In this document: positions 1-9,853 of the stretch, piece by piece
Numbering within the stretch: position 1 is the stretch's first letter
Layout of the letters: each line of letters begins with the position of its first letter
Origin: Streptosporangium violaceochromogenes
GTDB lineage: Bacteria > Actinomycetota > Actinomycetes > Streptosporangiales > Streptosporangiaceae
DNA length: 64,000 nucleotides
NCBI RefSeq assembly: GCF_014654615.1
Contig: NZ_BNBB01000001.1
Span: 186,001 to 250,000 of the forward strand
Direction: 5' to 3'
Translations under genes and position numbers: made by a program
The notes under the pieces: generated by a model
Databases searched by the model: none
Told to the model about the DNA's origin: nothing
The model's input: only the letters and a program-made list of their open reading frames with translations

Positions 1-236
1 TCGTAGCCGATTTCGAGGATTTTCTCCCGGATGAGCCCGGGGATGTCGACGTAGGTCTCCGTCGTCACCTCTCCGGCGACGTGGACCTGACCGGTGGTGA
101 TCAGCGTCTCGACCGCGACGCGGCTCCGGGGGTCACCCTTGAGCATGGCGTCGAGAATCGCGTCACTGATCTGGTCGGCGATCTTGTCCGGGTGGCCCTC
201 GGTGACCGACTCGGAGGTGAACAGGCGACGGGACAA
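1..236 (-). CDS. metK: S-adenosylmethionine synthetase, N-terminal part (cut by window edge)
   Basis: Makes S-adenosylmethionine from methionine and ATP in the cytoplasm. Only about the first 78 codons are in the window; the gene continues past the left edge. The reading frame begins [17 protein letters not shown], the signature N-terminus of MetK that carries the ATP-binding His-Pro-Asp. I chose a TTG start at 236 because AGGAG lies 8 bases upstream and no ATG is available. It is the last visible gene of the minus-strand core block and has its own probable promoter upstream. Confidence 0.95.
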   Translation of the reverse strand, partial: MSRRLFTSESVTEGHPDKIADQISDAILDAMLKGDPRSRVAVETLITTGQVHVAGEVTTETYVDIPGLIREKILEIGY

Positions 237-261
237 GTCAGTGGCTCCTATGCAGCGGCTG

Positions 262-317
262 CTGGCGTCTGGGGGCTCTGGCGTCCGCGGGACGCCAGTA
301 GCGCTCGCCGAATTGTA
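262..317 (-). promoter_or_regulatory. metK promoter and leader with two alternative hairpins
   Basis: On the minus strand a TACAAT -10 box (317-312) lies about 75 bases before the metK start; no good -35 is seen. In the leader, GACGCCAG-type sequence at 291-298 can pair with CTGGCGTC either at 278-285 (stem 278-286/290-298) or at 262-269. The two hairpins exclude each other and the second lies closer to the ribosome binding site. This could be attenuation or a simple terminator for the upstream genes. It matches no SAM riboswitch that I recognise. Confidence 0.45.
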
Positions 318-489
318 GCCCTACCTGGAGCGGCGCCGCGAAACCATCCTCCGCGCGGCGAGCCGGAGCCGCCAAGAGCCGCCTCCGCGGGCGCGGCCGG
401 GGAAGCGGCGGGCCGAACCCGGCGCGCCCCGGCCACGCCGGCGGCCGGCGGTACGGCGGGCCCCGGCGGCGCGACCGAGCGGCGGCCGG

Positions 490-858
490 TCACAGGTCGG
501 GAAGCGGGTCGGGGGGCAGCGTCTCGGGCGCGAAGACCTCCGCGTCGGCGGCGCACACCACCGCGGCGTACTCCTCGTCGATCGCGAACACCATGCCGCC
601 GAACTCGATGGCCGCCCCCTCGGAGAACGCGACCGGGCCCAGGCGGGTCCGGCGCCCGTGGGTGGCGTAGATCGAGCTCGGCGCCCCGCGGTCGAAGAAC
701 CTGGTCGACAGCACGAAGATCGACCGGTCGGTGACGACGATCAGGAAGGTGGCCATCCCCGGCGCGCTCACCGACAGCGCGGGCAGGATGTAGCGGATGT
801 CCTCCCCCGGCGGAAGCAGCGCGCGGCAGCGCGCCCTGACGACACCAGGCACCGGCAT
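490..858 (-). CDS. Small protein with PH-like look, unknown function
   Basis: I do not recognise a named family. The 122-residue product has no signal peptide or membrane segment. Alternating beta-type stretches (FLIVVTDRSIFVLS, AAIEFGGMVFAI, YAAVVCAADAEVF) resemble the bacterial PH-like fold, in which a TDR-I-V strand is typical; this is inference. It lies between coaBC and metK on the same strand, 77 bases after coaBC, so it is probably co-transcribed with it. It is acidic at the C-terminus (PETLPPDPLPDL). Confidence 0.6.
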   Translation of the reverse strand: MPVPGVVRARCRALLPPGEDIRYILPALSVSAPGMATFLIVVTDRSIFVLSTRFFDRGAPSSIYATHGRRTRLGPVAFSEGAAIEFGGMVFAIDEEYAAVVCAADAEVFAPETLPPDPLPDL

Positions 859-935
859 GGTCGAACCCTCCCGGCCTCACATTCCCGGTCACTCCGGACG
901 CAGTATCCGCCGGGAGAGGATCTCCGGCAAGGAGT

Positions 936-2231
936 TCAGGCGAGCCGCCGCGCGACGAGGTCCCAGACCACGTCGGCGAGATCCTCCTTGGGGCCGCGCG
1001 GTATCTCCACCCGCTCCCCCTCCGCCCCCAAGACCACCGCCGCGTTGTCCGGCGTGCCGAAGGCGAGCCCCTCGCCGACCTGGTTGACGACGAGCAGATC
1101 ACAGCCCTTGCGGGCGAGCTTGGCCCGGCCGTTGGCGAGCACGTCGTCGGTCTCGGCCGCGAACCCCACGATCACCCGCGGACACGGGGCGTTCCCCTCA
1201 CGGCGGCGCTCCCCCAGCTCCGCCAGGATGTCGGGGTTCTTCACCAGGGGGATGGGCTCGGGCTCCGCCGAGGACTTCTTGATCTTCGAACCGCTCCGCG
1301 CGGCGGGCCGGAAATCGGCCACGGCCGCGGCCATGACCACCGCGTCGGACTCCTTCACCGCCTCCAGCACGGCGTCGCGCAGCTCCAGCGCCGACTCGAC
1401 CCGGACCAGCGTGGCCCCGGCCGGATCGGGCAGGGTGACGTTGGCGGCGACCAGGGTGACCTGCGCCCCGCGCGCGACGGCCGTACGGGCCAGCGCGTAG
1501 CCCTGAAGGCCCGAGGAGCGGTTGCCGAGGAAACGGACGGGGTCGACGGCCTCGCGGGTGCCCCCGGCGGAGACCACCAGACGCAGGCCGGTCAGGTCGG
1601 CGCGGCGGCCGGACAGCACCCTCCGGCAGACCTCGAAGATCTCACCCGGGTCGGGCAGCCGCCCCCTGCCGGTGTCGGCGCCGGTCAGACGGCCCACGGC
1701 GGGCTCGATGACGATCGCGCCGCGCCGGCGGAGCGTGGCGACGTTGGCGCGGGTGGCGGGATGCTCCCACATCTCGGTGTGCATCGCGGGGGCGAACACC
1801 ACCGGACAGCGCGCGGTGAGCAGGGTGTTGGTCAGCAGATCGTCCGCCAGCCCGCAGGCGGCCCTGGCGAGCACGTCGGCGGTGGCGGGGGCGACCACCA
1901 CCAGGTCGGCACCCTGCCCGATCCGTACGTGCGGCACCTCGTGCACGGAGTCCCACACACCGGTCGCCACCGGATTGCCCGACAGCGCGGCCCAGGTCGG
2001 CTCGCCGACGAAGCGGAGCGCCTCCCCGGTCGGGACGACCCGGACGTGGTGGCCGGACTCGGTGAGGAGACGAAGCAGCTCGCAGGCCTTGTAGGCGGCG
2101 ATGCCGGCGCTCACGCCCAGCACGACCGAGGGGCCGCGCCGGCCGCTCCTTCGGGGTTCCGCCGCGCCGTAGCCTCCGGCGGGGCCCCGGCCCTCTTCGC
2201 GGGAACCGGCCTCAGGCACGCCGGCCGCCAC
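936..2231 (-). CDS. coaBC: Bifunctional phosphopantothenoylcysteine synthetase/decarboxylase
   Basis: Two steps of coenzyme A synthesis: the CoaB domain couples phosphopantothenate to cysteine using CTP, and the CoaC domain decarboxylates the product with FMN. The CoaC half begins VVLGVSAGIAAYKACELL and has the PAMHTEMWEHPA motif; the CoaB half has SAGGTREAVDPVRFLGNRSSG and the KIKK-type lysine loop. The GTG start at 2231 gives a 34-residue Gly/Arg-rich leader not usual for the family; a GTG at the VVLG position would give a conventional N-terminus. It follows rpoZ by 27 bases, the usual actinobacterial order. Confidence 0.95.
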   Translation of the reverse strand: MAAGVPEAGSREEGRGPAGGYGAAEPRRSGRRGPSVVLGVSAGIAAYKACELLRLLTESGHHVRVVPTGEALRFVGEPTWAALSGNPVATGVWDSVHEVPHVRIGQGADLVVVAPATADVLARAACGLADDLLTNTLLTARCPVVFAPAMHTEMWEHPATRANVATLRRRGAIVIEPAVGRLTGADTGRGRLPDPGEIFEVCRRVLSGRRADLTGLRLVVSAGGTREAVDPVRFLGNRSSGLQGYALARTAVARGAQVTLVAANVTLPDPAGATLVRVESALELRDAVLEAVKESDAVVMAAAVADFRPAARSGSKIKKSSAEPEPIPLVKNPDILAELGERRREGNAPCPRVIVGFAAETDDVLANGRAKLARKGCDLLVVNQVGEGLAFGTPDNAAVVLGAEGERVEIPRGPKEDLADVVWDLVARRLA

Positions 2232-2258
2232 GGCCGCGGGGGATGCGCATGGGCGGGA

Positions 2259-2522
2259 CTAGCCCTCGATCGGCTCGGAGGTGAGCAGCCCCTCGCTGAC
2301 CTCGCGCAGCGCGATGGACAGCGGCTTCTCCTGGGCGTGGGTCTCGACCAGCGGGCCGACGTACTCCAGCAGGCCCTCACCGAGCTGGGAGTAGTAGGCG
2401 TTGATCTGACGGGCCCGCTTCGAACCGAAGATCACAAGGCTGTACTTGCTGTCGACGATGTCGAGCAGCGCGTCGATCGACGGGTTGGTGATGCCTTCGG
2501 AATAGGCCGCGTTCGTTGCCAC
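2259..2522 (-). CDS. rpoZ: RNA polymerase omega subunit
   Basis: Omega helps fold and hold the beta-prime subunit in RNA polymerase. The 87-residue frame contains [20 protein letters not shown] and the [22 protein letters not shown] core seen in actinobacterial omega proteins. I chose the GTG at 2522 (reads [10 protein letters not shown]) because AGGGGA lies just upstream and it gives the family's usual length; a longer frame exists but adds an unconserved 18-residue stretch. It sits between gmk and coaBC, the conserved gmk-rpoZ-coaBC arrangement. Confidence 0.96.
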   Translation of the reverse strand: MATNAAYSEGITNPSIDALLDIVDSKYSLVIFGSKRARQINAYYSQLGEGLLEYVGPLVETHAQEKPLSIALREVSEGLLTSEPIEG

Positions 2523-2535
2523 GTTGTGTTTTCCC

Positions 2536-3246
2536 CTAGCTCGGTGAACGTCCGGGGCTCGAAGCCTCGGGAGCATCAGCCAACAAGGCTATCAGCCGGC
2601 GGCATACCTCCTTGACGGACGTGTTCACCAAGGTCAGGTCGAACTCGCACTCGGCCGCCATCTCGATCCGGCCCGCGGCCAGACGGCGGGCGATCACCTC
2701 CTCGGGCTCGGTTCCCCTGCCGCGCAGCCTCTTCTCCAGCTCCTCCCAGGTGGGAGGGGCCAGGAAGACGAGCAGGGCCTCGGGCATGGCCGCGCGCACC
2801 TGGCGCGCGCCCTGCAGGTCGATCTCCAGCAGCGTGGGAACCCCGGCGGCCAGGCGGTCGAGCACCGGCCCGCGCGGCGTGCCGTACCGGTTGCCGGCGA
2901 ACTCCGCCCACTCCAGCAGCTCGCCGGAGGCCGCCAGGCGGTCGAACTCCTTGTCGTCGACGAAGAAGTACTCCACCCCGTGCGTCTCTCCGGGCCGCGG
3001 CCTCCTGGTGGTCACCGAGACCGACAGCCACACCTCGGGGTGGGCCCGCCGAAGCTCGGCGACGACCGTGGACTTGCCGACGCCTGACGGCCCTGAGAGG
3101 ACCGTCAGGCGGTTGCCGGTCGGTCCGGGGAAGGCTGGCGCCCCCTCCGGACCCACCGCCGGGAGGATGGCGCCGCCGGACCCGCTCGCGGCGGTTGTCC
3201 CCGGAGCCCGGCTCTCGCCGGGCCACGACGTTCCGGTCAACTCCAA
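2536..3246 (-). CDS. gmk: Guanylate kinase
   Basis: Phosphorylates GMP to GDP with ATP. The Walker A motif is [11 protein letters not shown], followed by [19 protein letters not shown] (GMP-binding loop) and [12 protein letters not shown]. The core begins around residue 45; the preceding Pro/Gly/Ala-rich 44 residues come from choosing the TTG start at 3246 behind a G-run, and a shorter start cannot be excluded. It ends 13 bases before rpoZ and follows mihF, a linkage known from mycobacteria and streptomycetes. Confidence 0.95.
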   Translation of the reverse strand: MELTGTSWPGESRAPGTTAASGSGGAILPAVGPEGAPAFPGPTGNRLTVLSGPSGVGKSTVVAELRRAHPEVWLSVSVTTRRPRPGETHGVEYFFVDDKEFDRLAASGELLEWAEFAGNRYGTPRGPVLDRLAAGVPTLLEIDLQGARQVRAAMPEALLVFLAPPTWEELEKRLRGRGTEPEEVIARRLAAGRIEMAAECEFDLTLVNTSVKEVCRRLIALLADAPEASSPGRSPS

Positions 3247-3306
3247 AACCCCCCGTAGTGCCGTTCCCGCGGATGCGGGGTGAGCGTGTGCCGCCTTGAA
3301 CCGAGA

Positions 3307-3630
3307 CTAGCCCTCGGCCCCGCCGAACTCACGCTCAAGCGAAGCCCGCTGGTTGGCGCCGAGGCCCCGTACGCGACGGGACTCCGCGATGCCGAGCCGC
3401 TCCATGAGCTGCTTGGCGCGGACCTTGCCCACGCCGGGGAGCGACTCCAGAAGGGCCGAAACCTTCATCTTGCCGATGACGTCGTCGGCCTGCCCGTCTT
3501 TGAGCACCTCAGCCAGAGAGATAGCACCGTGCTTCAGGCGGTTCTTAACCTCGGCACGCTCTCGGCGGGCCTTCGCAGCCTTCTCTAGGGCTGCGGCGCG
3601 CTGCTCAGGGGTAAGGGGAGGAAGAGCCAC
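3307..3630 (-). CDS. mihF: Integration host factor, actinobacterial type (mIHF)
   Basis: Small nucleoid-associated protein that bends DNA; in Streptomyces it affects sporulation nucleoid compaction and antibiotic production. The 107-residue product has a basic, helical N-terminus (EQRAAALEKAAKARRERAEVK) and the helix-two-turn-helix core around KVSALLESLPGVGKVRAKQLMERLGIAESRRVRGLG. GTG start with GAGGTGA upstream. It precedes gmk by 60 bases and has its own AT-rich promoter region. Confidence 0.96.
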   Translation of the reverse strand: MALPPLTPEQRAAALEKAAKARRERAEVKNRLKHGAISLAEVLKDGQADDVIGKMKVSALLESLPGVGKVRAKQLMERLGIAESRRVRGLGANQRASLEREFGGAEG

Positions 3631-3732
3631 GCCGGGTCACCTCGAATTTCCTGTCGATGTACTCGGACGGGAAGGGAAACTAGCTGGTCATGAAGCTTCA
3701 AGCAACGTCAAGACCAGTTTCTTCCCTCAGAA

Positions 3733-3765
3733 AATCTACTTCGTCACTTTGTGTATCACCAAAGT
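3733..3765 (-). promoter_or_regulatory. Probable mihF promoter with overlapping palindrome
   Basis: Minus strand: TTGGTG (3762-3757), 18-base spacer, TAGATT (3738-3733). A 6-8-6 inverted repeat ACTTTG...CAAAGT (3746-3765) overlaps the -35 box and could bind a repressor or mIHF itself. The surrounding 150 bases are notably AT-rich for this genome. Roughly 100 bases of leader would precede the GTG start. Confidence 0.5.
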
Positions 3766-3838
3766 AGCCGAACGTCGACAAAACTACGTTCATCTCCGTC
3801 TTTCCTACGGGAGCCCTCGGAAGCCCCCGGAACGCCCC

Positions 3839-4552
3839 TCAGGCGCCCTTCCGGCCGGCCGCGACGGCCCGCCGGAGGGCCGCCGCGATGCCGGCCGCCG
3901 CGGCGCCGGGATCCGCCGCCCCGGTGATCGGGCGGCCGATCACCAGAAGGTCGGCCCCGTCGGCGTACGCCCGCTCGGGGGTCGCCACCCTGGCCTGGTC
4001 CTGGAGGTCGCTTCCGGCGGGGCGGACGCCGGGGGTGATCAGGGTGACGTCCGGCCCGACCTCCGCCCGTACGGCGGCGACCTCGCGGGGCGAGCACACG
4101 AGGGCCCGGGCGCCCGCGCCGACCGCCAGGGCCGCCAGGCGGCGCACCGCGTCGTCCGCGGGCCCCGCGAGCCCCACCCGCTCCAGGTCGGCCTCCGACA
4201 GGGAGGTGAGCACGGTCACGGCCGCGATCCGGCCCTCGGGCAGCTCGTCCACGGCCGCCCTGATCATCGCCGGCCCGCCGGCCGCGTGAACGGTCAGGAT
4301 GGCCGGTTTGAGCCGCGCCACGGCCCTGACCGCGCCCGCGACCGTGTTCGGGATGTCGTGCAGCTTCAGGTCGAGGAAGATCCTCACCCCGCTCGCCCCG
4401 CGGATCGAGGCGATCACCTCGGGGCCGTAGCGGAGGTACAGTTCGAGCCCGACCTTGACGGTGCCGACGTGCGGGGTCACCAGGGCCGCCCAGCGGGCCG
4501 CGGTCTCCAGATCGGGCGCGTCCAGGGCGACGGCGATGGGTGCGAGCGTCAC
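3839..4552 (-). CDS. pyrF: Orotidine 5'-phosphate decarboxylase
   Basis: Last step of UMP synthesis: decarboxylates OMP. The 237-residue protein begins [22 protein letters not shown] and carries the catalytic [13 protein letters not shown] motif (Asp-Lys-His-Asp) and the phosphate-binding TPGVRPAG and VIGRPIT loops of the short, class I family. The GTG start at 4552 overlaps the pyrD stop by 4 bases, indicating translational coupling. It ends the pyrimidine block; the next gene downstream, mihF, has its own promoter. Confidence 0.97.
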   Translation of the reverse strand: MTLAPIAVALDAPDLETAARWAALVTPHVGTVKVGLELYLRYGPEVIASIRGASGVRIFLDLKLHDIPNTVAGAVRAVARLKPAILTVHAAGGPAMIRAAVDELPEGRIAAVTVLTSLSEADLERVGLAGPADDAVRRLAALAVGAGARALVCSPREVAAVRAEVGPDVTLITPGVRPAGSDLQDQARVATPERAYADGADLLVIGRPITGAADPGAAAAGIAAALRRAVAAGRKGA

Positions 4553-5523
4553 AGGGAGGTCTCCTCCAGGTCGTTCCGGTGCCGGGGGGAGCTCCCCGGC
4601 GGGCGATGGGCCAGCCCGACCGCGTCGGCCAGCCGGTGGAACCCCCGGGCGGCCAGAAGCTCCTCCAGCTCCCGCAGGATGCGCAGGCAGGCGTAGGGGT
4701 CGTGGAACAGCGCCGTGCCCACGGCCACGACGCAGGCACCGGCCAGGATCAGCTCGAAGGCGTCTCTGCCGGTCAGCACGCCGCCCATGCCGATGACGGG
4801 CACGCTGGGCAGCGCGGCGTGGACCTGCCAGACGCAGCGTACGGCCAGCGGCCGGACGGCGGGCCCGGACAGCCCCCCGGTGACCGCCGAGAGCGAGGGG
4901 CGCATGGCCTCGGTGTCGATGCTCATGCCGATCGGGTTGTTGATCATCGAGAGCGCGTCCGCGCCGCCGTCCACACACGCGCGGGCCACGCTCACCACGT
5001 CCACCGTGTCGGGCGACAGCTTGGCCACCACGGGCACGTCGTAGCGCATCACCGAGCGCACCGAGGCGATCACCTCGGCGGAGGCGGCCCCGTCGCGGGC
5101 GAAGACCCGGCCCCGGTCCTCGATGTTGGGACAGGACAGGTTGACCTCCACGGCGCTCACCCCGGGCGCGTCGGTGAGCCTGCGGGCCAGCGCGGTGTAC
5201 TCGGCCACGGTGCCGCCGCCGATGGAGACGACCGTCCGCACGCCCCGCTGGGACAGCCAGGGCAGCTCGCGCTCCAGGAAGGCGTCCACCCCGGGCCCCT
5301 GGAGGCCGACGGCGTTGAGCATGCCCGAGGGGGTCTCGGCCATCCGGGGGGTGGGACGGCCCGCCCTGGGGGCCATCGTGATGGAGCGCGTGGTCAGCGC
5401 GCCGATGCGGCCCAGGTCGAAGAACTGGGCGAGCTCGGAGCCCGAGGCGGCGCACCCCGCGGCCGTGATGATCGGATTGACCAGTTCCACGTGCCCGAGG
5501 TAGGTCCGCATGTCAACCGACAT
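4549..5523 (-). CDS. pyrD: Dihydroorotate dehydrogenase, class 1B catalytic subunit
   Basis: Oxidises dihydroorotate to orotate on FMN. Pairing with pyrK next door marks it as the NAD+-linked class 1B type, not the quinone-linked class 2 enzyme common in many actinobacteria. Visible motifs: [26 protein letters not shown] (active-site Asn/Cys region), [10 protein letters not shown] and [19 protein letters not shown] (phosphate and FMN binding). ATG at 5523 behind a G-rich Shine-Dalgarno, overlapping pyrK by 11 bases; a second ATG at 5511 is possible. Confidence 0.95.
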   Translation of the reverse strand: MSVDMRTYLGHVELVNPIITAAGCAASGSELAQFFDLGRIGALTTRSITMAPRAGRPTPRMAETPSGMLNAVGLQGPGVDAFLERELPWLSQRGVRTVVSIGGGTVAEYTALARRLTDAPGVSAVEVNLSCPNIEDRGRVFARDGAASAEVIASVRSVMRYDVPVVAKLSPDTVDVVSVARACVDGGADALSMINNPIGMSIDTEAMRPSLSAVTGGLSGPAVRPLAVRCVWQVHAALPSVPVIGMGGVLTGRDAFELILAGACVVAVGTALFHDPYACLRILRELEELLAARGFHRLADAVGLAHRPPGSSPRHRNDLEETSL

Positions 5524-6388
5524 GCCGTGTTCCCCCACCCGGCGCCCCGAGCGCGTCGAACGGTATCGTTCCCACGTCGTCGAAGCGGACGCGCTCCCCC
5601 CGGAAGACCGGCCCCTCGACGCACGAGCGCACCATCCGGGTGACGCCGTCGTCCCCGATGACCGGAAGCACACACGTCATGCAGACCCCGATTCCGCAGG
5701 CCATCCGCTCCTCGACGGCCACCTGGACCGGAATGTCGAACTCGACCGCCACGGCGGTGACCCCGCGCAGCGTCTCGATCGGGCCGCAGGCGTACACGAC
5801 GTCGGCCCGGACGTCGGCGATCACCCCCGGGAGGACGTCGGTAACCTTTCCGCGCATTCCCAGGGAGCCGTCCTCGGTGGTCAGCGTGGTGGTCTCGCCC
5901 ATCCTCCGGGCGCGCAGCGCGCCGAACACCCGGTCGGCCGAGACGGCGCCGAGGACGAAGTCCACGCGGCAGCCCCGGCTCTGGAGCGCGTCGGCCACGG
6001 CGAACAGCGTCGCCGAGCCGTACTCCCCGCCGACCATGACGCAGGTCACCGGATCACGCGGCAGCGGGAACGGCCGGCCGAGCGGCCCGATCAGGTCGAG
6101 CGTGTCGCGGGCGCGGCGCTCGGCCAGCCACGCCGTGCCGGGACCGCCCACGGTGAAGACGAACTCGACCGTGCCGCCGTAGTCGGGTTTGACGTCGTGG
6201 ACGAAGAAGGCACGGCGTGTCAGCATCGACGTCTGGGCCCCGCCGACGGCCACTCCCACGAAGTGACCGGGCCGGAACCGCTCGGCGATGCCTGGGGCGA
6301 CCACAGTGAGAGCATGGTAGGCGTCGACCCGGCGCGTCGTCAGCACCGTGCCCGTCACCTGTACCGGGGTAACAGGCGTCTTTCTCAC
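5513..6388 (-). CDS. pyrK: Dihydroorotate dehydrogenase B electron-transfer subunit
   Basis: Carries electrons from PyrD FMN to NAD+ through FAD and a [2Fe-2S] cluster. The 291-residue product has an FAD domain (RPGHFVGVAV, LTRRAFFVHDV), an NAD domain (PVTCVMVGGEYGSATLFAVA), and a C-terminal cluster motif VEERMACGIGVCMTCVLPV with a further Cys in MVRSCVEGP. The GTG at 6388 has GGAG almost touching it, so a start some residues later is possible. It lies 138 bases after carB, separated by a hairpin. Confidence 0.93.
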   Translation of the reverse strand: MRKTPVTPVQVTGTVLTTRRVDAYHALTVVAPGIAERFRPGHFVGVAVGGAQTSMLTRRAFFVHDVKPDYGGTVEFVFTVGGPGTAWLAERRARDTLDLIGPLGRPFPLPRDPVTCVMVGGEYGSATLFAVADALQSRGCRVDFVLGAVSADRVFGALRARRMGETTTLTTEDGSLGMRGKVTDVLPGVIADVRADVVYACGPIETLRGVTAVAVEFDIPVQVAVEERMACGIGVCMTCVLPVIGDDGVTRMVRSCVEGPVFRGERVRFDDVGTIPFDALGAPGGGTRHVG

Positions 6389-6486
6389 CTCCGCTTACGG
6401 CATAGGCCCCGCAGGGGGTATCGTCCCATGGTCGCGGACGGCTCCTCACTTCCGAGGGACGACACTTCCGGAGGGACGGCTTTCCC

Positions 6487-6509
6487 CCGCGCCGGTCACC
6501 CCGGCGCGG
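6487..6509 (-). terminator. Hairpin between carB and pyrK
   Basis: Perfect 9-bp stem CCGCGCCGG/CCGGCGCGG around a 5-base loop, 17 bases after the carB stop. No T-run follows on the minus strand, which is common for actinomycete terminators. It may reduce read-through from carB into pyrK. Confidence 0.55.
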
Positions 6510-6526
6510 AAGGCAGAGCCCGGCCC

Positions 6527-9500
6527 CTACACGGACGGCTCGCCGGCGGCCACGCCCGCCGGCTCCCTGAGGCGCCCGGTGTGCTCCTGAAGGGGGCAGA
6601 CGCCCACGTCGCCCCGGACGATGGCCTGGACGCCCTGGACGGCGGCGGCGAGCCCCTGCACCGTGGTCACGCACGCCACCCCCCGCGCCACCGCCGCGGT
6701 CCGGATCTCGTACCCGTCCAGCCGCGGCCCCGGCTGCCCGGCCCCGCCGCTCGGCGTGTTCACGATCAGGTCCACCTCACCGTCCAGAATCCGCCGCACG
6801 ATCGTCGGCTCCCCGTTCGGCCCCGGCCCCTCGCTGTGCTTGCGCGCCACCCTCGCCGCGACCCCGTTGCGCCGCAGCACCTCGGCCGTCCCCTCGGTCG
6901 CCAGGATCTCAAACCCCAGCTCGGCCAGCGCCTTGACCGGAAACACCATCGCCCGCTTGTCGCGATCGGCCACCGACACGAACGCCCGGCCCTTGACCGG
7001 CAGCGACCCGTACGCCGCCGCCTGCGACTTGGCGTAGGCGATCCCGAAGAACGCGTCGATGCCCATCACCTCACCGGTCGAACGCATCTCCGGCCCCAGA
7101 ACCGTGTCCACCCCGGCGAACCGGTTGAACGGCAGCACCGCCTCCTTCACCGCGATCGGCGCCTCCAGCGCGGGCGTCCCCCCGTCCCCGGCCGCGGGCA
7201 GCAGCCCCTCGGCGCGCAGGCCGGCGATCGTGGCGCCCAGCATCACCCTGGCCGCGGCCCGCGCCAGCGGCACGCCGGTGGCCTTGGAGACGAACGGCAC
7301 CGTGCGTGAGGCCCGCGGGTTGGCCTCCAGCACGTACAGCACGTTCGCCGCCAGCGCGTACTGCACGTTCAGCAGCCCCCGCACCCCCACCCCCCGGGCG
7401 ATCGCCTCGGTCGCCTCCCGGATCCGCCTGATGTCGCGGCTGCCCAGGGTGATCGGCGGCAGCGAGCACGCCGAGTCCCCCGAATGGATGCCGGCCTCCT
7501 CGATGTGCTCCATCACCCCGCCCAGGTACAGCTCCCGCCCGTCGAACAGCGCGTCCACGTCGATCTCGACGGCCTCGTCCAGGAACCGGTCCACCAGCAC
7601 CGGGTGATCGCTGGCCGCGCCGGCCTTGGCCATGTAGCCGGTCAGGGTCTCCTCGTCGTAGACGATCGCCATCCCGGCGCCCCCCAGCACGTAGGAGGGC
7701 CGTACCAGCACCGGGTATCCGATCCGGTCGGCGATCTCCACCGCCTCCCGGACGGTGACCGCGGTGCCGTGCATCGGCGCCGTCAGCCCGGCCTCGGCCA
7801 GGACCCGGCCGAACGCCCCCCGCTCCTCGGCCAGGTGGATCGCCTCCGGCGAGGTCCCCACGATCGGCACGCCCGCGTCCTTCAACGCCTGCGCCAGCCC
7901 CAGCGGGGTCTGCCCGCCCAGCTGCACGACCACCCCGGCCACCGTGCCGGTGCGGTTCTCGGCGGCCACCACCTCCAGCACGTCCTCCAGCGTCAGCGGC
8001 TCGAAGTACAGCCGGTCGGAGGTGTCGTAGTCGGTGGAGACGGTCTCGGGGTTGCAGTTGACCATCACCGTCTCGAACCCGGCCTTCGACAGCTCGAAGC
8101 AGGCGTGCACGCACGCGTAGTCGAACTCGATGCCCTGCCCGATCCGGTTCGGCCCCGACCCCAGGATGATCACCTTCGGACGCTCCGCGACCGGTACCTC
8201 GCACTCCTCGTCGTAGGTGGAGTACAGGTACGGCGTGCGGGCGGCGAACTCCGCGGCGCAGGTGTCGACGGTGTGGTACACCGGCCGCACCCCCAGCTCC
8301 CAGCGCAGCTCGCGGATCCGCCGCTCGGTCACCCCCCGCAGCTGGGCGATCTGCCCGTCGGCGAACCCCCACCGCTTGGCGTTCACCAGAAGCCCTGCGG
8401 TCGGCTCCGGCGCCCGCCGCACCTGTTCGGCGACCTCCTCGATCCCGGCCAGCTGGTCCACGAACCACGGGTCCACCCCCGTGGCCGCCCCCACCTGTTC
8501 CACCGACGCCCCGGCCCGCAGCGCCTGCTGCATCGTCACCAGGCGGCCCTCGTGCGGCGTCCGGCACGCCTCCAGCAGCGCCTCCCGGTCGCCCACCGGG
8601 CCGGCCCAGGAGAAGAGCGCGTCCTTCTTCTCCAGCGACCGCAGCGCCTTCTGCAGGGCCTCGGGGAACGACCGGCCGATCGCCATCGCCTCTCCCACCG
8701 ACTTCATGTGCGTCGTCAGCGAGGCGTCGGCCCCCGGGAACTTCTCGAAGGCGAACCGGGGCACCTTCACCACGATGTAGTCGAGCGTGGGCTCGAACGA
8801 GGCCGGCGTGCAGCCGGTGATGTCGTTGGGGATCTCGTCCAGCGTGTATCCCACGGCCAGCTTCGCGGCGATCTTCGCGATCGGGAAACCCGTCGCCTTC
8901 GACGCCAGCGCGCTGGAGCGCGACACCCGCGGGTTCATCTCGATCACCACCATCCGCCCCGAGGACGGATCGACCGCGAACTGGATGTTGCACCCTCCGG
9001 TGTCCACCCCCACCTTCCGGATCACCGCGATCGCCACCTCCCGCATGTTCTGGTACTCACGGTCGGTCAGCGTCAGCGCCGGCGCCACCGTCACGCTGTC
9101 CCCGGTGTGCACCCCCATCGGATCCACGTTCTCGATCGAACACACGATCACCACGTTGTCCGCCCGGTCCCGCATCACCTCCAGTTCGAACTCCTTCCAC
9201 CCGAGGATCGACTCCTCCAGCAGCACCTCCGTCGTCGGGGAGGCGTCCAGCCCCGTCCCCGCGATCCGGATCAGCTCGGCCTCGTCCCGCGCCAGCCCCG
9301 ACCCGGCCCCGCCCATCGTGAACGACGGCCGCACCACCATCGGGTAGCCCAGCTCCCCCGCCGCCGCCAGGCACTCGTCCAGGGTGTGGCAGACCGTCGA
9401 CCGCGCCACCTCGGCGTTCAGGCCGCCCTCGGCGGCCACCTCGGCCACCACCCGTTTGAACAGCTCCCTGTTCTCCCCGGCCTGGATCGCCGCCACGTCC

Positions 9501-9853
9501 GCGCCGATCATCTCCACCCCGTACCGCTCCAGCACCCCCGCCTCGTGCAGGGCGATCGCGGTGTTCAGCGCCGTCTGCCCGCCCAGGGTCGGCAGCAGCG
9601 CGTCCGGCCGCTCCCGCTCGATGATCTTCTCCACGATCTCCGGGGTGATCGGCTCCACGTACGTCGCGTCCGCGAACTCCGGATCGGTCATGATCGTCGC
9701 GGGGTTGCTGTTGACCAGCACCACCCGGAACCCCTCGTCCCGCAGCACCCGGCAGGCCTGCGTGCCGGAGTAGTCGAACTCACACGCCTGCCCGATCACG
9801 ATCGGCCCCGAACCGATCACCAGCACCGACCGGATGTCCTCACGCCTCGGCAT
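6527..9853 (-). CDS. carB: Carbamoyl-phosphate synthase, large subunit
   Basis: Makes carbamoyl phosphate from bicarbonate, ammonia and two ATP, feeding both pyrimidines and arginine. The 1108-residue protein starts [20 protein letters not shown] and shows two homologous ATP-grasp halves (FTMGGAGSG in the first, YVLGGAGMA in the second; [16 protein letters not shown] and [16 protein letters not shown]). A C-terminal MGS-like allosteric domain follows ([28 protein letters not shown]), where UMP and ornithine act in known enzymes. Its ATG overlaps the carA stop by one base (TAATG). Confidence 0.98.
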   Translation of the reverse strand: MPRREDIRSVLVIGSGPIVIGQACEFDYSGTQACRVLRDEGFRVVLVNSNPATIMTDPEFADATYVEPITPEIVEKIIERERPDALLPTLGGQTALNTAIALHEAGVLERYGVEMIGADVAAIQAGENRELFKRVVAEVAAEGGLNAEVARSTVCHTLDECLAAAGELGYPMVVRPSFTMGGAGSGLARDEAELIRIAGTGLDASPTTEVLLEESILGWKEFELEVMRDRADNVVIVCSIENVDPMGVHTGDSVTVAPALTLTDREYQNMREVAIAVIRKVGVDTGGCNIQFAVDPSSGRMVVIEMNPRVSRSSALASKATGFPIAKIAAKLAVGYTLDEIPNDITGCTPASFEPTLDYIVVKVPRFAFEKFPGADASLTTHMKSVGEAMAIGRSFPEALQKALRSLEKKDALFSWAGPVGDREALLEACRTPHEGRLVTMQQALRAGASVEQVGAATGVDPWFVDQLAGIEEVAEQVRRAPEPTAGLLVNAKRWGFADGQIAQLRGVTERRIRELRWELGVRPVYHTVDTCAAEFAARTPYLYSTYDEECEVPVAERPKVIILGSGPNRIGQGIEFDYACVHACFELSKAGFETVMVNCNPETVSTDYDTSDRLYFEPLTLEDVLEVVAAENRTGTVAGVVVQLGGQTPLGLAQALKDAGVPIVGTSPEAIHLAEERGAFGRVLAEAGLTAPMHGTAVTVREAVEIADRIGYPVLVRPSYVLGGAGMAIVYDEETLTGYMAKAGAASDHPVLVDRFLDEAVEIDVDALFDGRELYLGGVMEHIEEAGIHSGDSACSLPPITLGSRDIRRIREATEAIARGVGVRGLLNVQYALAANVLYVLEANPRASRTVPFVSKATGVPLARAAARVMLGATIAGLRAEGLLPAAGDGGTPALEAPIAVKEAVLPFNRFAGVDTVLGPEMRSTGEVMGIDAFFGIAYAKSQAAAYGSLPVKGRAFVSVADRDKRAMVFPVKALAELGFEILATEGTAEVLRRNGVAARVARKHSEGPGPNGEPTIVRRILDGEVDLIVNTPSGGAGQPGPRLDGYEIRTAAVARGVACVTTVQGLAAAVQGVQAIVRGDVGVCPLQEHTGRLREPAGVAAGEPSV

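Noticed and set aside
3839..5455. A single 538-codon minus-strand frame covering pyrF and most of pyrD
   Set aside because: Only the pyrF part is real; the upstream part is a shifted reading of pyrD. It is not a PyrD-PyrF fusion.
7071..8993. A 640-codon minus-strand frame inside carB
   Set aside because: It is a shifted frame of carB with Arg/Gly-rich translation. carB itself is complete and unbroken.
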